64,000 nt of DNA from CALCNS01 sp937897315 (lineage in GTDB: Bacteria > Bacillota > JAAYKD01), in NCBI GenBank assembly GCA_036744005.1, contig DAINOJ010000006.1, positions 55,429 to 119,428 on the forward strand. Reading direction: 5' to 3'. This document shows, one piece after another, positions 42,360-50,575 of the stretch. Every line of letters begins with the position of its first letter. Within the stretch, counting starts at the first letter, position 1. The translations under genes and the position numbers were made by a program. The notes beneath the pieces are model-generated. The model had not been told where the DNA came from. It searched no databases and was given only the letters and a program-made list of their open reading frames with translations.

Positions 42360-43628
42360 GTGAACAGCAAAACAGGTAGGCGACAATCCCATCATGCAGT
42401 AATCATACGAAAGAGAAAGAGATTTTTACTCATGGCCCTTATGGCGGTAGGCCTTTTCACCCTATCGATGGCTACTACTTTAGGGATCTACTCTTGGTTC
42501 AATCCCGATACCGATTTGTTGGCATGGATGCATAAAAGCCAAACGACGGAAGAAGGTGAAGTCGTTCCTCTTCTGAAGGAACGATTCAATCTCCTCATTT
42601 TGGGTGTAGACGAGAGATTAGATGATCTAGGACGTTCTGATACCATGCTCTTTTTCTCGGTGCCTTCAGATGGCAGTAAACCTTTGTTAATCTCTATTCC
42701 CAGAGATACGATGATCTGGAAAAAGGACATCCAAGATTACGACCGAATCAATAATATTTATCCAACCGACGGAATCGATGCGACGGTGCAAACCGTTAGA
42801 AATCTTTTCGGTGTGCCGATAGATGGATATATTAAGGTTAATATCGAGGGATTTGTCGAGCTGGTGGATATTATGGGTGGGGTGCGCATTACCGTGGATG
42901 AGGCGATGGATTATGACGATCCTTATCAAGATCTTTATATCCACATTCAACCCGGAGAGCAAATACTCGATGGTCAAACAGCCATGGAATACGTACGTTT
43001 CCGTGCCGATGGCATGGGTGATATTGGGCGGATTGAAAGGCAGCAGAAGTTCTTAAAAGCTGCCTTAAATCAAGCACTCAGTCTAAACAACATTACGAGA
43101 ATACCCAATATGGTTCGACAAGGGTTTTCTATGGTAGAAACCAATATCAGTTTAAATAAATTATTATCATTAGCGAATACAGTGATTCGTAATGGATTAA
43201 CGGAATTTGAATCGGTTACATTGCCGGGAGACGGCTTATATTATGGTGATGCTTCTGTTTATATGTTGAACATACAAGAGATGTACGAGCTCATAGCAGA
43301 GAAAATGATTCCTGAAGAGCAAGACTCCATGTATTTAAAATTACTTCAACAAAAGTGGATTGTCGATTACATGCAAATTCATGAAACAGCCCTAACGAGA
43401 GCTCAAGAAATTTGGGAAGCAACCGGAATGTGGTTGTCTGAGTCAGAATACCAAGCGTGGTTGACTTCTTTGACACCTCCTGAACCAGAACCCGATCCCA
43501 ACGAAAACCCTGGTGAAAGCGGGGAAACGCAAGAAGAGCCTAGTCCCACAGAACCTTTAGAGCCTCCTTCTACTGAAGAACCTCAAACTCCCACACCAAT
43601 CACTCCCCCCACGCCAATCACACCATAA
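42360..43628 (+). CDS. LytR-CpsA-Psr family cell-wall polymer ligase
   Basis: About 422 residues from GTG 42360. A basic cytoplasmic start (RKRKR) leads to one membrane helix (FLLMALMAVGLFTLSMATTL), then the extracellular LCP domain with NLLILGVDERLDDLGRSDT, SIPRDTMI and the Arg-rich GDIGRIERQQKFLKA. LCP proteins transfer undecaprenyl-linked polymers onto peptidoglycan. The last 60 residues are a Pro/Glu/Thr-rich tail (PEPEPDPNENPGESGE) likely to lie in the wall. The frame extends to 42240 and ATG 42327 is possible, but the promoter argues for GTG 42360, whose ribosome binding site is only fair. Confidence 0.87.
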   Translation: MNSKTGRRQSHHAVIIRKRKRFLLMALMAVGLFTLSMATTLGIYSWFNPDTDLLAWMHKSQTTEEGEVVPLLKERFNLLILGVDERLDDLGRSDTMLFFSVPSDGSKPLLISIPRDTMIWKKDIQDYDRINNIYPTDGIDATVQTVRNLFGVPIDGYIKVNIEGFVELVDIMGGVRITVDEAMDYDDPYQDLYIHIQPGEQILDGQTAMEYVRFRADGMGDIGRIERQQKFLKAALNQALSLNNITRIPNMVRQGFSMVETNISLNKLLSLANTVIRNGLTEFESVTLPGDGLYYGDASVYMLNIQEMYELIAEKMIPEEQDSMYLKLLQQKWIVDYMQIHETALTRAQEIWEATGMWLSESEYQAWLTSLTPPEPEPDPNENPGESGETQEEPSPTEPLEPPSTEEPQTPTPITPPTPITP

Positions 43629-43633
43629 CAAGC

Positions 43634-43671
43634 AAAAGTTGCTTCTCCTTATGTTAAGAGAAGCAACTTTT
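43634..43671. terminator. Bidirectional terminator between convergent genes
   Basis: AAAAGTTGCTTCTC (43634-43647) pairs perfectly with GAGAAGCAACTTTT (43658-43671). The flanking A and T runs make it work on both strands, serving the LCP gene (+) and the NusG-II gene (-). Confidence 0.9.
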
Positions 43672-44076
43672 TTAACGTACAATAATATCAATATCTCCTT
43701 GTTGTGAGCCCTTCACTTCTAGAATCAATCGGTGAGGTAGGCATACTGCGATATCCCCGGCTTTACTAAGCCAACCAATGCGCACATCAATCTGTTCCGG
43801 GCAATTTGCTTCTTTCACCCTGATTTTGCCGGGAGCTACTTCAATAATGTTATAATGCTCCCCGGTCTCGCCATGATATATCGTAAATTCATAGGACTCT
43901 TTCACCTGAGCCAAATCTATGGTTTGTATGGTCTGATTGTCTTGGCGGATGACAGCGGTTAAGTTACCTTGGGGCAGAAAGAATCGATAGATGGGATATC
44001 CTAAAGAGAAAAGGAATAGAATCAGAACAGTGAAAGCTAAAATGTAGTCCCCTTTTCGCCATGCATACTGTTTCAT
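43672..44076 (-). CDS. NusG domain II-containing membrane-anchored protein
   Basis: 134 residues. One N-terminal membrane helix (YILAFTVLILFLFSLGYPIY) precedes an extracytoplasmic NusG_II (DUF1312) domain with EANCPEQIDVRIGWLS and AVCLPHRLILEV. Related proteins usually have CPDKxC in the first motif; here the second Cys is Asp, leaving a Cys pair formed by CPEQ and AVCLP. Function is unknown; some relatives lie near electron-transport or thiamine genes. It overlaps the alaX stop by 4 bp on the minus strand, so the two are co-translated. Confidence 0.85.
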   Translation of the reverse strand: MKQYAWRKGDYILAFTVLILFLFSLGYPIYRFFLPQGNLTAVIRQDNQTIQTIDLAQVKESYEFTIYHGETGEHYNIIEVAPGKIRVKEANCPEQIDVRIGWLSKAGDIAVCLPHRLILEVKGSQQGDIDIIVR

Positions 44077-45275
44077 TGTGGTAACACCAAAGCTAAAAAT
44101 CGCTCTATGTATGCATCCGGAGCGATTTCAACGGGATAACTGCCCTGAACGAGTAATTCCGAGCCTCCACCTTTTCCCCCTAACTCTTTTTGTAAAACCT
44201 TTAAGGTAGAGTTCAATGAAAGGTTGATTGCACTGGAGCGAGAGAAGGTAAATTGGCGAGGTAAGGCGGAATTGCTTAGTAAGACCAACGTATTTGGCGT
44301 TTGAGTTAGGAAAAAAGACATCTTCTTCATGTCTGACAAGGTTCGCTCAGCGGACAAAACCCCTTTTACGATACGAATTTGCTGGATTGGAATGGCTTCC
44401 TGTAGAAGAGCTTCTGCTTCCTTTTGTAAAAGCGCAGATTCTACTTCTTGTAGTCTTTTATCCAGTTCCTTGAGTTGAGTTTGTTGCCGTAAGACGACCT
44501 CCTCCAATTCCACATCTTTGACCGAATAGTTTTGTGCTAAAGCCAGTACCACTTGGTTTTTCCACCGGTAATCCTGTAATGCCCGTTTGCCGCAGAAGAA
44601 CTCCACTCTCGTGACTCCTTTTGAACGTTCCCATCGACGAATCTTAATGGAACCGATTTCTCCTGTGGATGCAGGATGAGTTCCACCGCAGGGGGACCAG
44701 TCGAAATCTTGCACTTCAATCACTCGAATATTTTCGTGCACTTTCGGTTGCTTTCGTAATGGTAATCGTGCGAGATCATCGGGAGCTACCCAATGCCTAA
44801 TAATTGGACGGTTCTCCCATATCATTTGATTAGCGGTGTCTTCCACTTGGTGGATTTGTGCTTCATGTAGTTCTGCAATATCCAAATCAATGGTTAAATT
44901 GTCTTCTGTTAGATGAAATCCAATAGTAGCAGCTTGACAATGGAGCAGAAACGCTTCAGAAAGAATGTGTTGCCCGGCATGCTGCTGCATAAAATCAAAG
45001 CGACGTTCCCAATCGAGTATACAATGAACCAAACGATCCTGCGGAGCCTGTGTGACATGATGATAGATGATGCCATCTTCTTCTGTTACATCGAAAACAG
45101 GAACTCCGGCAATGGAACCTTTGTCGTTTGGCTGTCCACCGGAAGTCGGATAAAATGCAGTTTCACGGAGGATGAGTCGATAACCATGTGGATGAAGGGC
45201 TTCGATCTTTTCGATTTCGGTATCGAATTCTTTCATGTAGGGTTGATCGTAGTAGAGTCTGCTTTGCATATACAT
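44073..45275 (-). CDS. AlaX-type alanyl-tRNA editing protein with DHHA1 domain
   Basis: 400 residues. The N-terminal part matches the AlaRS second additional/editing domain: ETAFYPTSGGQPNDKG, the zinc residues HAGQH and CGGTH, followed by a coiled coil and a C-terminal DHHA1 domain with GGKGGGSELLVQG. It removes Ser or Gly from mischarged tRNA-Ala in trans, as known for AlaX-L proteins. ATG at 45275 (minus) is preferred; GTG 45278 and ATG 45269 are alternatives. High intracellular glycine expected in a glycine fermenter would make this editing useful, but that is inference. Confidence 0.92.
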   Translation of the reverse strand: MYMQSRLYYDQPYMKEFDTEIEKIEALHPHGYRLILRETAFYPTSGGQPNDKGSIAGVPVFDVTEEDGIIYHHVTQAPQDRLVHCILDWERRFDFMQQHAGQHILSEAFLLHCQAATIGFHLTEDNLTIDLDIAELHEAQIHQVEDTANQMIWENRPIIRHWVAPDDLARLPLRKQPKVHENIRVIEVQDFDWSPCGGTHPASTGEIGSIKIRRWERSKGVTRVEFFCGKRALQDYRWKNQVVLALAQNYSVKDVELEEVVLRQQTQLKELDKRLQEVESALLQKEAEALLQEAIPIQQIRIVKGVLSAERTLSDMKKMSFFLTQTPNTLVLLSNSALPRQFTFSRSSAINLSLNSTLKVLQKELGGKGGGSELLVQGSYPVEIAPDAYIERFLALVLPQ

Positions 45276-45447
45276 CACCTATTCCTTTAATGCTCTCATT
45301 ATATCTTTTTTTTGGATGAATGCCAAGAGCTTACTCAAAATTGTTCTCTCTGAAGAAGGAATTGAGTGTTCTTTAGAGAATAGAAACAAATAACCGGGAG
45401 CGTTTTTCAAACGATTCCGTAAAGCATTGTACGAGGAGGAGATTCAC

Positions 45448-46614
45448 ATGATTACAGCCATTCGAGGTGGCAAAATTTACACCATAACCAAAGGCATTTT
45501 AGAAGACGGCGTCGTTTTGATTGAAGACGGAAAAATCAAAGCGGTGGGAACCAAAGTGAAAATTCCGAAAAATGCTACGATTATTGAAGCTGCCGGTAAA
45601 GTGGTTATGCCCGGTATGATCGATGCGCATTCCCATTTATCTCTGTTTGGCGATCCCAATGTTCCGGCCACTATGGACGGAAACGAAATGACTCATTTTA
45701 ACACAGCACAATTACGTGGAGCCGATGCTTTGAATCCTCAAGACCCGGCGATTCCAGAAGTACGCAATGCCGGTGTCACTACCGTTTATACAGGACCGGG
45801 TTCTGCGAACATCATTGGTGGTACAGGTTTTGCCATGAAGTTACGCGGCCGCACTGCGGATGAAATGATCATTCCAGGTACTGAAGGAATGAAAATGGCT
45901 CTCGGTGAGAATCCGAAGCGCGTTTATGGTGAGTTCAAGAAGACGTTCCCGGCAACCCGCATGGGCAATGCCGCTGCCCTACGTGAGTCTTTTGTCGCAG
46001 CACAAAATTATATGAAGAAGATTGAATTGGCAGAAAAAGACGGCAAGCCATTACCCGATCGCGATCTCAAATTAGAAGCTTTAGCGAAAGTATTACGCCG
46101 TGAAATGAAAGCCAGAATTCATGCACATCGTGCAGATGACATTTTGACTGCCATTAAGATTTCGGAAGAGTTCAATGTGGACTATGTGATTGAACACTGC
46201 ACCGAAGGATATATGATTGCTGACGTTTTGGCAGCGAAAAAAGTTCAGGCAACGGTGGGGCCGTTACTCATGGGACACAGCAAACATGAATTATGGAATG
46301 TTACGCTAAAAAACCCAGGTATTTTAGCCAAAGCCGGTGTGAAAGTTTCATTGCAAGCCGATACCTCTGGGGATACCAAATATTTACCCATTCATGTGGG
46401 TTTAGCGATTCGTGAAGGTATGGATGAAGAAGCAGCGTTCCGTGGTGTGACCATAACCGCGGCAGAAATTCTAGGCATTGACAATCGACTTGGCTCTTTG
46501 GAAGTGGGCAAAGATGCGGATATCGCGATCTTCGATGGACATCCTTTCTGCAATTTAACCCATTGCGACATGGTTTTTATCGATGGAGAAGTCGTATACA
46601 AACGCGAAGTCTAG
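45448..46614 (+). CDS. Amidohydrolase (imidazolonepropionase-like, metal-dependent)
   Basis: 388 residues. The N-terminal beta-sandwich (GGKIYTITKGILEDGVVLIEDG) leads to the TIM barrel with the metal-binding DAHSHL, later histidines in IHAHRADD and IEHCTEG, and the metal Asp in LQADTSGD; the C-terminus VGKDADIAIFDGHPF closes the sandwich. It probably hydrolyses a cyclic amide or peptide-like substrate, not identifiable by sight. ATG 45448 follows GAGGAGGAG at ideal spacing. It ends at a terminator 15 bp downstream, so it is separate from selD. The 170 bp upstream show no clear promoter. Confidence 0.88.
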   Translation: MITAIRGGKIYTITKGILEDGVVLIEDGKIKAVGTKVKIPKNATIIEAAGKVVMPGMIDAHSHLSLFGDPNVPATMDGNEMTHFNTAQLRGADALNPQDPAIPEVRNAGVTTVYTGPGSANIIGGTGFAMKLRGRTADEMIIPGTEGMKMALGENPKRVYGEFKKTFPATRMGNAAALRESFVAAQNYMKKIELAEKDGKPLPDRDLKLEALAKVLRREMKARIHAHRADDILTAIKISEEFNVDYVIEHCTEGYMIADVLAAKKVQATVGPLLMGHSKHELWNVTLKNPGILAKAGVKVSLQADTSGDTKYLPIHVGLAIREGMDEEAAFRGVTITAAEILGIDNRLGSLEVGKDADIAIFDGHPFCNLTHCDMVFIDGEVVYKREV

Positions 46615-46628
46615 GTTTTTATTTCTTG

Positions 46629-46661
46629 ACAGAGTCATTCGAAAGGATGGCTCTGTTTTTC
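46629..46661 (+). terminator. Terminator after the amidohydrolase gene
   Basis: ACAGAGTCAT (46629-46638) pairs with ATGGCTCTGT (46647-46656), one G-U, followed by five Ts. Confidence 0.85.
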
Positions 46662-46690
46662 TTTACAAAAGGCACTACGAGATTTATAAT
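46662..46690 (+). promoter_or_regulatory. Promoter of selD-cutC
   Basis: TTTACA (46662-46667), 17 bp spacer, TATAAT (46685-46690), directly after the terminator. Confidence 0.82.
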
Positions 46691-46721
46691 GGGAAGGCAA
46701 TGATGGAGAGGGGGTGCAACC

Positions 46722-47756
46722 ATGGCAGAGGACATACGTTTAACACAAATGACGAAAGCGGCAGGGTGAGCATCGAAGTTGGATCCAAAGATCCTGGCGC
46801 AAGTCTTGCGTCATTTACCAAAACCAACTGACAAGAATTTAATCATTGGCTTGGACACCTCCGATGATGCCGCAGTGTATCGATTGAACGAGGAACAGGC
46901 GATTATTCAAACCCTTGATTTTTTTACCCCCATGGTTGATGATCCTTATTTATTTGGTCAGGTGGCAGCAGCGAACTCGTTATCGGATGTGTATGCCATG
47001 GGAGGAAAACCCCTCTTGGCCTTAAATATAGTTTGCTTTCCGAACTGCTTAAAACCGGAAGTGTTGCACGAAATTCTTCGCGGAGGAAGCGAGAAGGTTA
47101 TGGAAGCAGGGGCATCCACGGTGGGTGGGCATTCGGTAGAAGATGATGAGCCCAAATATGGTTTATCGGTAACAGGAATCGTTCATCCCAACAAAGTTTG
47201 GGCAAATCAGGGCTCACAAGTGGGAGATTACTTAATATTGACGAAACCTTTGGGAAGTGGGATTCTGAGTACCGCCATAAAAGCGGAGTTGATTTCAGCA
47301 ACAACCGCTCAGAAAGCCATTGACTGGATGCGTCTACTCAACAAGTATGCAGCCGAACCGGCTCAAAAGAGAAAGGTTTCCGCTGCTACCGATGTCACGG
47401 GGTTTGGATTAATTGGACATGCACTGGAGATGGTGCAAAATACCACTACAGATCTTCTTTTTAATAGCTCAGAGATTCCTGTGATGGACCAGGTTCAGGA
47501 AATGGCAGAAATGGGAATTATTCCTGCCGGTGCATATCGAAACAAAGACCATGTAGCGAGTAAAGTGACGTATTCTACCAAGATGCCATTATGGATGCAG
47601 GATGTGGTTGCCGATCCTCAAACCTCTGGCGGGCTCTTATTATCAATACCCCGGTCTGAGTGGCAGCTTCTAAAAGAGGAATATGACTGCTTGGGAGTTC
47701 ATTATGCGGTAATCGGGCAAGCGGTTCAAGGATCGGGAAAATTGCATTTTCAGTAA
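46722..47756 (+). CDS. selD: Selenide, water dikinase, itself a selenoprotein
   Basis: 344 residues, with the in-frame TGA at 46767-46769 read as Sec16. It makes selenophosphate from selenide and ATP. The N-terminus RLTQMTKAAGU-ASKLDP matches the SelD active-site loop, where Cys or Sec precedes the catalytic Lys. The ATP-binding segments GLDTSDDAAVYRL, FFTPMVDDPY and TVGGHSVEDDEPKYGL follow. ATG 46722 has GAGAGGGGGTG upstream. A scan that stops at TGA would annotate only the part after it. It is followed 12 bp later by cutC and then the grd operon it supplies. Confidence 0.95.
46767..46794 (+). other. Sec codon and candidate SECIS hairpin in selD
   Basis: TGA at 46767-46769 followed 11 bases later by a short hairpin, GGATC (46781-46785) with GATCC (46790-46794), loop CAAA. 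Position fits a bacterial SECIS; the stem is short and the loop lacks an obvious conserved GU. Confidence 0.65.
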
Positions 47757-47768
47757 GGAGGAGTTGCG

Positions 47769-48536
47769 TTGAAATCCTTACTCATTGAAACCTGTTGTGC
47801 AACCTATGAAGATGCTTTGGAATCAGCGCAAGCGTCTATTACTCGAATCGAGTTAAATAGTGCTCTTGCTTTAGGAGGCCTGACTCCTTCTGTTTCCTTA
47901 TTAAAGCAAATCAAACGAAACACCTCTTTGAAAGTGATGGCCATGCTGCGACCAAGAGAAGGAGGCATGTGCTATAGCAACTCTGAGTTTCAAGTCATGC
48001 TAGAGGATTTGGATATGCTACTGGAAGCCGGAACCGATGGAATTGTTACCGGTGTTTTATGTGAAGATGGCTCCATAGACTTTCGTAGAACAGAAATTCT
48101 TAGAGAAAAAATCGGCAGCAAAGAAGCCGTGTTTCATCGGGCTTTCGACTTAACACCAAATCCCTTCAGAGCACTAGACCAACTGATAGAGTTGGGGTTC
48201 CACCGGATTCTGACCAGCGGTCAACAAGCGGATGTGATACAAGGTGAACGACTACTAATGGAACTTAGAGATAGAGCGAAGGGCGCAATAACCATATTGC
48301 CCGGAGGGGGATTACGATCGAACAACGTCATCCCATTTTTAAGAAGAACGAGCTTTGGTGAAATACACTATACACCTCGGCATAACCGGAAAGACCGCTC
48401 GTCATTAGCCAATTTACGCATTGATTTCGGGCTACCAGGGCTTCCGCAAGACGAAATCACTGGAATTGTCAATGGTGAAAAATTGAACGACACAATCCGC
48501 CAATATCTTTGCGAAGAGTTTCAAGAAGTATTGTAA
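47769..48536 (+). CDS. cutC: CutC family protein
   Basis: 255 residues of the CutC TIM-barrel family. Recognisable segments are IETCCATYEDALESAQASITRIELN at the start, VMAMLRPREGGMCYSN, FHRAFDLTPNPFRALDQLIELGF and RILTSGQQ. The name comes from a copper-tolerance phenotype in E. coli, but a direct role in copper handling has been questioned, so the activity is unknown. TTG 47769 is the start, after AAGGAGGAG. It shares the selD promoter. No terminator is obvious before the riboswitch region. Confidence 0.88.
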   Translation: MKSLLIETCCATYEDALESAQASITRIELNSALALGGLTPSVSLLKQIKRNTSLKVMAMLRPREGGMCYSNSEFQVMLEDLDMLLEAGTDGIVTGVLCEDGSIDFRRTEILREKIGSKEAVFHRAFDLTPNPFRALDQLIELGFHRILTSGQQADVIQGERLLMELRDRAKGAITILPGGGLRSNNVIPFLRRTSFGEIHYTPRHNRKDRSSLANLRIDFGLPGLPQDEITGIVNGEKLNDTIRQYLCEEFQEVL

Positions 48537-48650
48537 ACAGACATTTCTCAGAAGAAGGAAAACGATTGAGAAAAAACGAACTGATAAAGCGAAGAAACAT
48601 CATTATGAATTTCTATATATCGACATAATTTCAAATACCGCTGCATGAAC

Positions 48651-48827
48651 CAGTCGGGAGAGTTTGCGATACAAGCAACACCGAAGGAGCAACGTCGATA
48701 CGCCAAGGTCGACGAAAACTTTCAGGTAAAAGGACCGATTGTGGGACAGCACTCTGGAAAGTTCCCAGAACACCGACGGAGTAAACTTAATTTATTTAAG
48801 AAAATCTCTCAGGTTACAAGGACAGAG
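48651..48827 (+). promoter_or_regulatory. Tandem glycine riboswitch
   Basis: Two glycine aptamers in series. Aptamer 1: CGGGAGAGTTTG..., ACACCGAAGGAGCAA, ...CTTTCAGGTAAAAGGACC. Aptamer 2: CACTCTGGAAAG..., ACACCGACGGAGTAAAC, ...TCTCTCAGGTTACAAGGACAGAG. These are the family's conserved core blocks. In aptamer 2 the closing stem pairs CTCTG (48752-48756) with CAGAG (48823-48827), and part of that same CAGAG forms the terminator at 48824-48861, so glycine binding should block termination and turn grd genes on. Confidence 0.92.
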
Positions 48828-48861
48828 AAAAGGGCATAACACCCTCTTTCTCTTTTTTTTT
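48824..48861 (+). terminator. Riboswitch-controlled terminator before grdX
   Basis: AGAGAAAAGGG (48824-48834) pairs with CCC and TTTCTCT (48842-48844, 48847-48853) with a two-base bulge; a run of Ts follows to 48861. It overlaps the 3' strand of the aptamer 2 closing stem. Confidence 0.85.
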
Positions 48862-48873
48862 CGAGGAGTACAA

Positions 48874-49251
48874 ATGAAAAAAGTCCGAATCATTACAAAC
48901 AATCCACGTGTTCGAGATTTACCCGGTGCAGAATTTTATCCAGAAACTTTGCTCGAGATACTAACCAGGGTAAGAGATCTGGTACACCAAGGATATCCAC
49001 TCATCTCTCACCCATTGGCCGGCAGTGTGAAACCCAATGAAACCCCATACAAATCCGTCATTATGGAGCCGATTGCTTCGAAAGAATTGGATGAAACCAG
49101 TTTGCGAATTATCGAAGGAAGTTTGGCTACGGCGGAAAAATTACTCAAGGATAGGCCTTTGAAACCCCGATCTGAACAAGTCATGGATGACTTTGCCGTC
49201 ATTGACCGTGCCTTAATAGAGAGTGGATTGCAAAGTTTATCGCATTTATAA
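48874..49251 (+). CDS. grdX: GrdX family protein
   Basis: 125 residues. It begins KKVRIITNNPRVRDL and contains YPLISHPLAGSVKPNETPYKSV, the GrdX signature; these small proteins are almost always first in glycine reductase operons. The role is unproven. It is the first gene after the glycine riboswitch terminator, with start ATG 48874 after CGAGGAG. The frame is open upstream to 48739, but that part is riboswitch RNA. Confidence 0.93.
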   Translation: MKKVRIITNNPRVRDLPGAEFYPETLLEILTRVRDLVHQGYPLISHPLAGSVKPNETPYKSVIMEPIASKELDETSLRIIEGSLATAEKLLKDRPLKPRSEQVMDDFAVIDRALIESGLQSLSHL

Positions 49252-49276
49252 TGAACCTTAACGAGGAGGAAACTTC

Positions 49277-50500
49277 ATGGCAAACTATCAATATGATTTA
49301 GTTATCGTCGGTGGTGGTCCTGGTGGAATGGCAGCTGCCATTTACGGAGCACGATCAAAAATTTCTACCGTAGTCATTGAAAAAAATCGTCCGGGCGGTC
49401 AAATCGCTACCACAGAAGAATGGGAAAACTATCCCGGCGTTCCCCATACCAGTGGCCCCGAAGAAATGAAGGGTTGGGTAAAACATGCTGAGAAATTTGG
49501 CGCAGAATTCGTAAAAGACGAAATCGTCAATATCATTGACAAAGGCGATACCAAAGTTGTGGTCGGCAAACAACATACATTTGAAGCCAAAGTCGTCGTG
49601 GTTTCCGTCGGAGCAGAACCCCGTGTTTTGGGAGTTCCGGGTGAGCGCGAATTCCGTGGCAAAGGTGTTAGCTACTGTGCTACATGCGATGCGGACTTCT
49701 TTACCGAACTCGATGTCGTCGTCGTAGGTTCAGGAGACCAGGCAATCGAAGAAGGAATGTATTTGACCAAATTTGCCGAAAGTGTCACCGTCATCGTTTT
49801 ACATGATGAAGGAACTTTGGACTGCACACCCGTGTTAAAGGAAAGAGCGTTCCATAACCCGAAAATGAAATGGGTTTGGAATTCTACCGTCAATGCCATT
49901 AAAGGCGACGGAATCGTTGATACGGTTGAAGTGAAGAACATTAAAACTGGACAAGTTTCTTCTTTAGAAGCAAATGGAGTATTCTTCTTTGTCGGTATGG
50001 TTCCGCAAACCGGCTGGTTGAAAGATATTATTGCTTTAGACAACCGCGGTTATATTATTGCCAATGAACTGTGTGAGACCAATGTCGATGGTATTTATGC
50101 CGTTGGCGATGCACGTCAGAAATTCTTACGTCAAGTCGTCACTGCAGCAGCTGACGGAGCGATTGCAGCCACTGCCGCTGAGAAATTTATCCATGAAGAA
50201 GAAGGATTCCGCGAAATGGTTCTGGATCAAGAGATTCCTGTTGTGGTCTCTTTTTGGAACCCAACCAAACCTGCTACCATGGACTTGAACACACGTTTGG
50301 AAGCGATGATGGAAGCATACAAAGGACAAGTCAAGTTTGTCAAAATCGATACCTACCGCAACTTGAGAATTTCACGCAAATGTGATGTGAAAGACATACC
50401 CACTGTGGTCTTCTACAACAAGGGTGCTATGGTAGATCGAATTGATGTGAATGTAGAAGTTGAAGCGGTTGAAGCCAAAGTGAAAGCGTTGTTATCCTAA
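49277..50500 (+). CDS. trxB: Thioredoxin reductase-like flavoprotein fused to a thioredoxin-fold domain without CxxC
   Basis: 407 residues. Residues 1-308 are a thioredoxin reductase: FAD motif DLVIVGGGPGGMAAAIYGA, redox CATC (Cys134, Cys137), and GIYAVGDARQKFLRQVVTAA. The second nucleotide-binding domain keeps GSGDQAIEEG, but the usual NADPH-phosphate motif HRRxxxR is replaced by LHDEGTL. Residues 312-407 form a thioredoxin-like fold (VVVSFWNPTKPATM, cis-Pro in DIPTVVFYNKG) in which the CxxC is absent. In this operon it should reduce TrxA (next gene), which feeds electrons to the glycine reductase selenoproteins. The unusual motifs leave the electron donor open. Confidence 0.9.
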   Translation: MANYQYDLVIVGGGPGGMAAAIYGARSKISTVVIEKNRPGGQIATTEEWENYPGVPHTSGPEEMKGWVKHAEKFGAEFVKDEIVNIIDKGDTKVVVGKQHTFEAKVVVVSVGAEPRVLGVPGEREFRGKGVSYCATCDADFFTELDVVVVGSGDQAIEEGMYLTKFAESVTVIVLHDEGTLDCTPVLKERAFHNPKMKWVWNSTVNAIKGDGIVDTVEVKNIKTGQVSSLEANGVFFFVGMVPQTGWLKDIIALDNRGYIIANELCETNVDGIYAVGDARQKFLRQVVTAAADGAIAATAAEKFIHEEEGFREMVLDQEIPVVVSFWNPTKPATMDLNTRLEAMMEAYKGQVKFVKIDTYRNLRISRKCDVKDIPTVVFYNKGAMVDRIDVNVEVEAVEAKVKALLS

Positions 50501-50575
50501 GCGGTGTCCACACCCGCATTAACGGTCGGTGTGTTCCCATAGATTTTCATCAACAGACCAAAGGAGGTGAAAATA

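Noticed and set aside
46722..46769. SelD, GrdA and GrdB as pseudogenes with premature stops
   Set aside because: Each TGA stands at the known Sec position of its family, is flanked by conserved residues and a hairpin, and the Sec machinery is encoded nearby.
48541..48650. A promoter for the grd operon such as CATAAT at 48624-48629
   Set aside because: No -35 box with acceptable match and spacing was found, so I do not list one.
48645..48839. A 64-residue open frame upstream of grdX
   Set aside because: It lies wholly within the glycine riboswitch, and its translation has no recognisable features.
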